Positions 61,828 through 62,483 of a stretch of 62,483 nt of DNA are shown one piece after another. Each line of letters starts with the position of its first letter. The stretch's first letter is position 1. The translations under genes were made by a program, and so were the position numbers. Source of the stretch: QAMH01 sp900556425 (GTDB taxonomy: Bacteria > Actinomycetota > Coriobacteriia > Coriobacteriales > QAMH01); contig CABRZR010000014.1 of NCBI GenBank assembly GCA_902475535.1, forward strand, positions 1 to 62,483. Direction: 5' to 3'. Under the pieces are notes generated by a model. It was given only the letters and a program-made list of their open reading frames with translations, did no database searches and had not been told where the DNA came from.

Positions 61828-62376
61828 TCACGCCCGTTGCCACCTGACTGCTGGGCGTATGGCAGCGGCTACGGCAATGGCGAGCACGGCTTTGGCGCAG
61901 TCGATGACGATGAAGGGCGCGTCGGCCACGAGAAAGGCCGAAAGCGGATCGCTCTGGGTAACCACCATGAACCAGAGCCACCCCAGAATGTCGGCGATGA
62001 TGATGATGCAAATGGCGGCGACGCCGTCGCAGATGACCTGACGCACGCCGCGACGCTCGAGCGTGCGACGGACAAGGCTCGCAATCGTGACCGCGATTGG
62101 GTAGCTCACGAGGAAGCCGCCCGTGGGGCCGAGGAACTTGCCGAACCCACCCGTCATGCTCGAGAACACGGGCAACCCGACAGCGCCCATGAGCAAATAG
62201 ATGCCGCAGGTTGCCGCCGCCTGACCGGGCGTGAGCAGCAATGAGATGAGAATGATGACGGCGGTCTGCAACGTGAAGGGAACCGGACCGAGCGGGATGG
62301 TGAAGAGGCAGGAGACAACGAGGAGGGCGATAAGCAGCCCGCAGGTCACGATGGTTCGAGTCGATGGTCTTGTCAT
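61828..62376 (-). CDS. bioY: Biotin transporter S component
   Basis: A 182-residue membrane protein of the BioY family with six helices. PLGPVPFTLQTAVIIL near the start and the GGFGKFLGPTGGFLVSYPIA loop are conserved family signatures around the biotin site. It is the substrate-binding subunit of an ECF transporter. No ECF ATPase genes lie beside it, so it either works alone or with a shared ECF module. ATG follows AAAGGA. birA follows in the same operon. Confidence 0.94.
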   Translation of the reverse strand: MTRPSTRTIVTCGLLIALLVVSCLFTIPLGPVPFTLQTAVIILISLLLTPGQAAATCGIYLLMGAVGLPVFSSMTGGFGKFLGPTGGFLVSYPIAVTIASLVRRTLERRGVRQVICDGVAAICIIIIADILGWLWFMVVTQSDPLSAFLVADAPFIVIDCAKAVLAIAVAAAIRPAVRWQRA

Positions 62377-62396
62377 GGATAGCGTCCTTTTGTCGA

Positions 62397-62430
62397 ATTG
62401 TCACCCAATAATGCACTAACGGGTGACAAT
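62397..62430 (-). promoter_or_regulatory. BirA-type operator upstream of bioY
   Basis: ATTGTCACCC and its exact complement GGGTGACAAT are separated by 14 bases (AATAATGCACTAAC). The form matches the BirA operator (TTGT-x-x-ACC-like half sites, 14-16 bp apart). It lies 20 bp before the bioY start, and birA is the next gene. Confidence 0.75.
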
Positions 62431-62469
62431 CGTCAAATGCGACGGCGGGACGACGGCGGGGCAGGGGGC

Positions 62470-62483
62470 GTGACAGTGGGGAC
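62470..62483. repeat. Palindrome family D, cut by the window end
   Basis: GTGACAGTGGGGAC is identical to the first part of the left arm at 40470; the rest lies beyond the window. Confidence 0.75.

Overview
The window reads as chromosomal DNA of an anaerobic, GC-rich actinobacterium of the class Coriobacteriia, most likely Eggerthellaceae (the Eggerthella, Gordonibacter, Slackia, Adlercreutzia group). Evidence: high-GC codon use with GTG/TTG starts, no aerobic respiratory genes, four different molybdopterin (MopB) oxidoreductases in 43 kb, and a pyrogallol-phloroglucinol transhydroxylase. Genus and species cannot be fixed by reading alone. No rRNA, transposase, phage structural gene or CRISPR array was seen.

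Layout. 1-1.6 kb: tRNA-Cys, tRNA-Gly, tRNA-Val and an Mrp-type Fe-S carrier ATPase. 1.6-7.7 kb: a membrane-linked molybdoenzyme operon (MopB, four-cluster ferredoxin, NrfD anchor), then a separate HdrD/GlpC-like Fe-S protein. 8.0-13.5 kb: an unusual operon of a second MopB, a DUF2064 transferase, a Tes-like radical SAM enzyme and a ferredoxin-DUF169 fusion. 13.6-17.1 kb: flavin reductase-like protein, a GNAT/metallo-beta-lactamase fusion, a membrane protein and a SixA-CHAD protein. 17.2-22 kb: tRNA-Pro, three transporters and a 32-residue membrane peptide. 22.1-31.3 kb: LysR regulator, third MopB with ferredoxin, GntP and AbgT permeases, and an opposing MFS transporter. 31.6-34.4 kb: MBL hydrolase, AAA/DUF4143 ATPase with four 23-bp repeats at its promoter, and YjbQ.

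34.4-39.8 kb (minus strand) is a three-gene cluster: TerB_N/TerB_C protein, DUF2791 (BREX-type) P-loop ATPase and a DEAD/DEAH helicase. It resembles a predicted DNA-processing or defence module. The helicase is frameshifted, and two of its genes carry translated palindromic inserts. 39.9-45.7 kb: TetR regulator, transhydroxylase large and small subunits (athL, athS), a VOC protein, a small unknown and an FKBP isomerase. 45.8-48.1 kb: Fic protein and DUF362 protein. 48.5-51.7 kb: carB. 52.1-57.0 kb: a tetrahydrofolate C1 block (MTHFR with C-terminal domain, fhs, fchA, folD). 57.1-62.4 kb: MFS and DASS transporters, ZIP transporter, birA and bioY, with a BirA-type operator in front of bioY.

The common theme is anaerobic reduction or rearrangement of organic, probably aromatic or diet-derived, substrates. 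Molybdoenzymes sit next to dedicated transporters and one-component regulators. Gaps between genes are decorated by at least five families of short palindromes or repeats, several lying directly at stop codons or promoters. All family assignments come from reading motifs and remembered family features; no database search was run.
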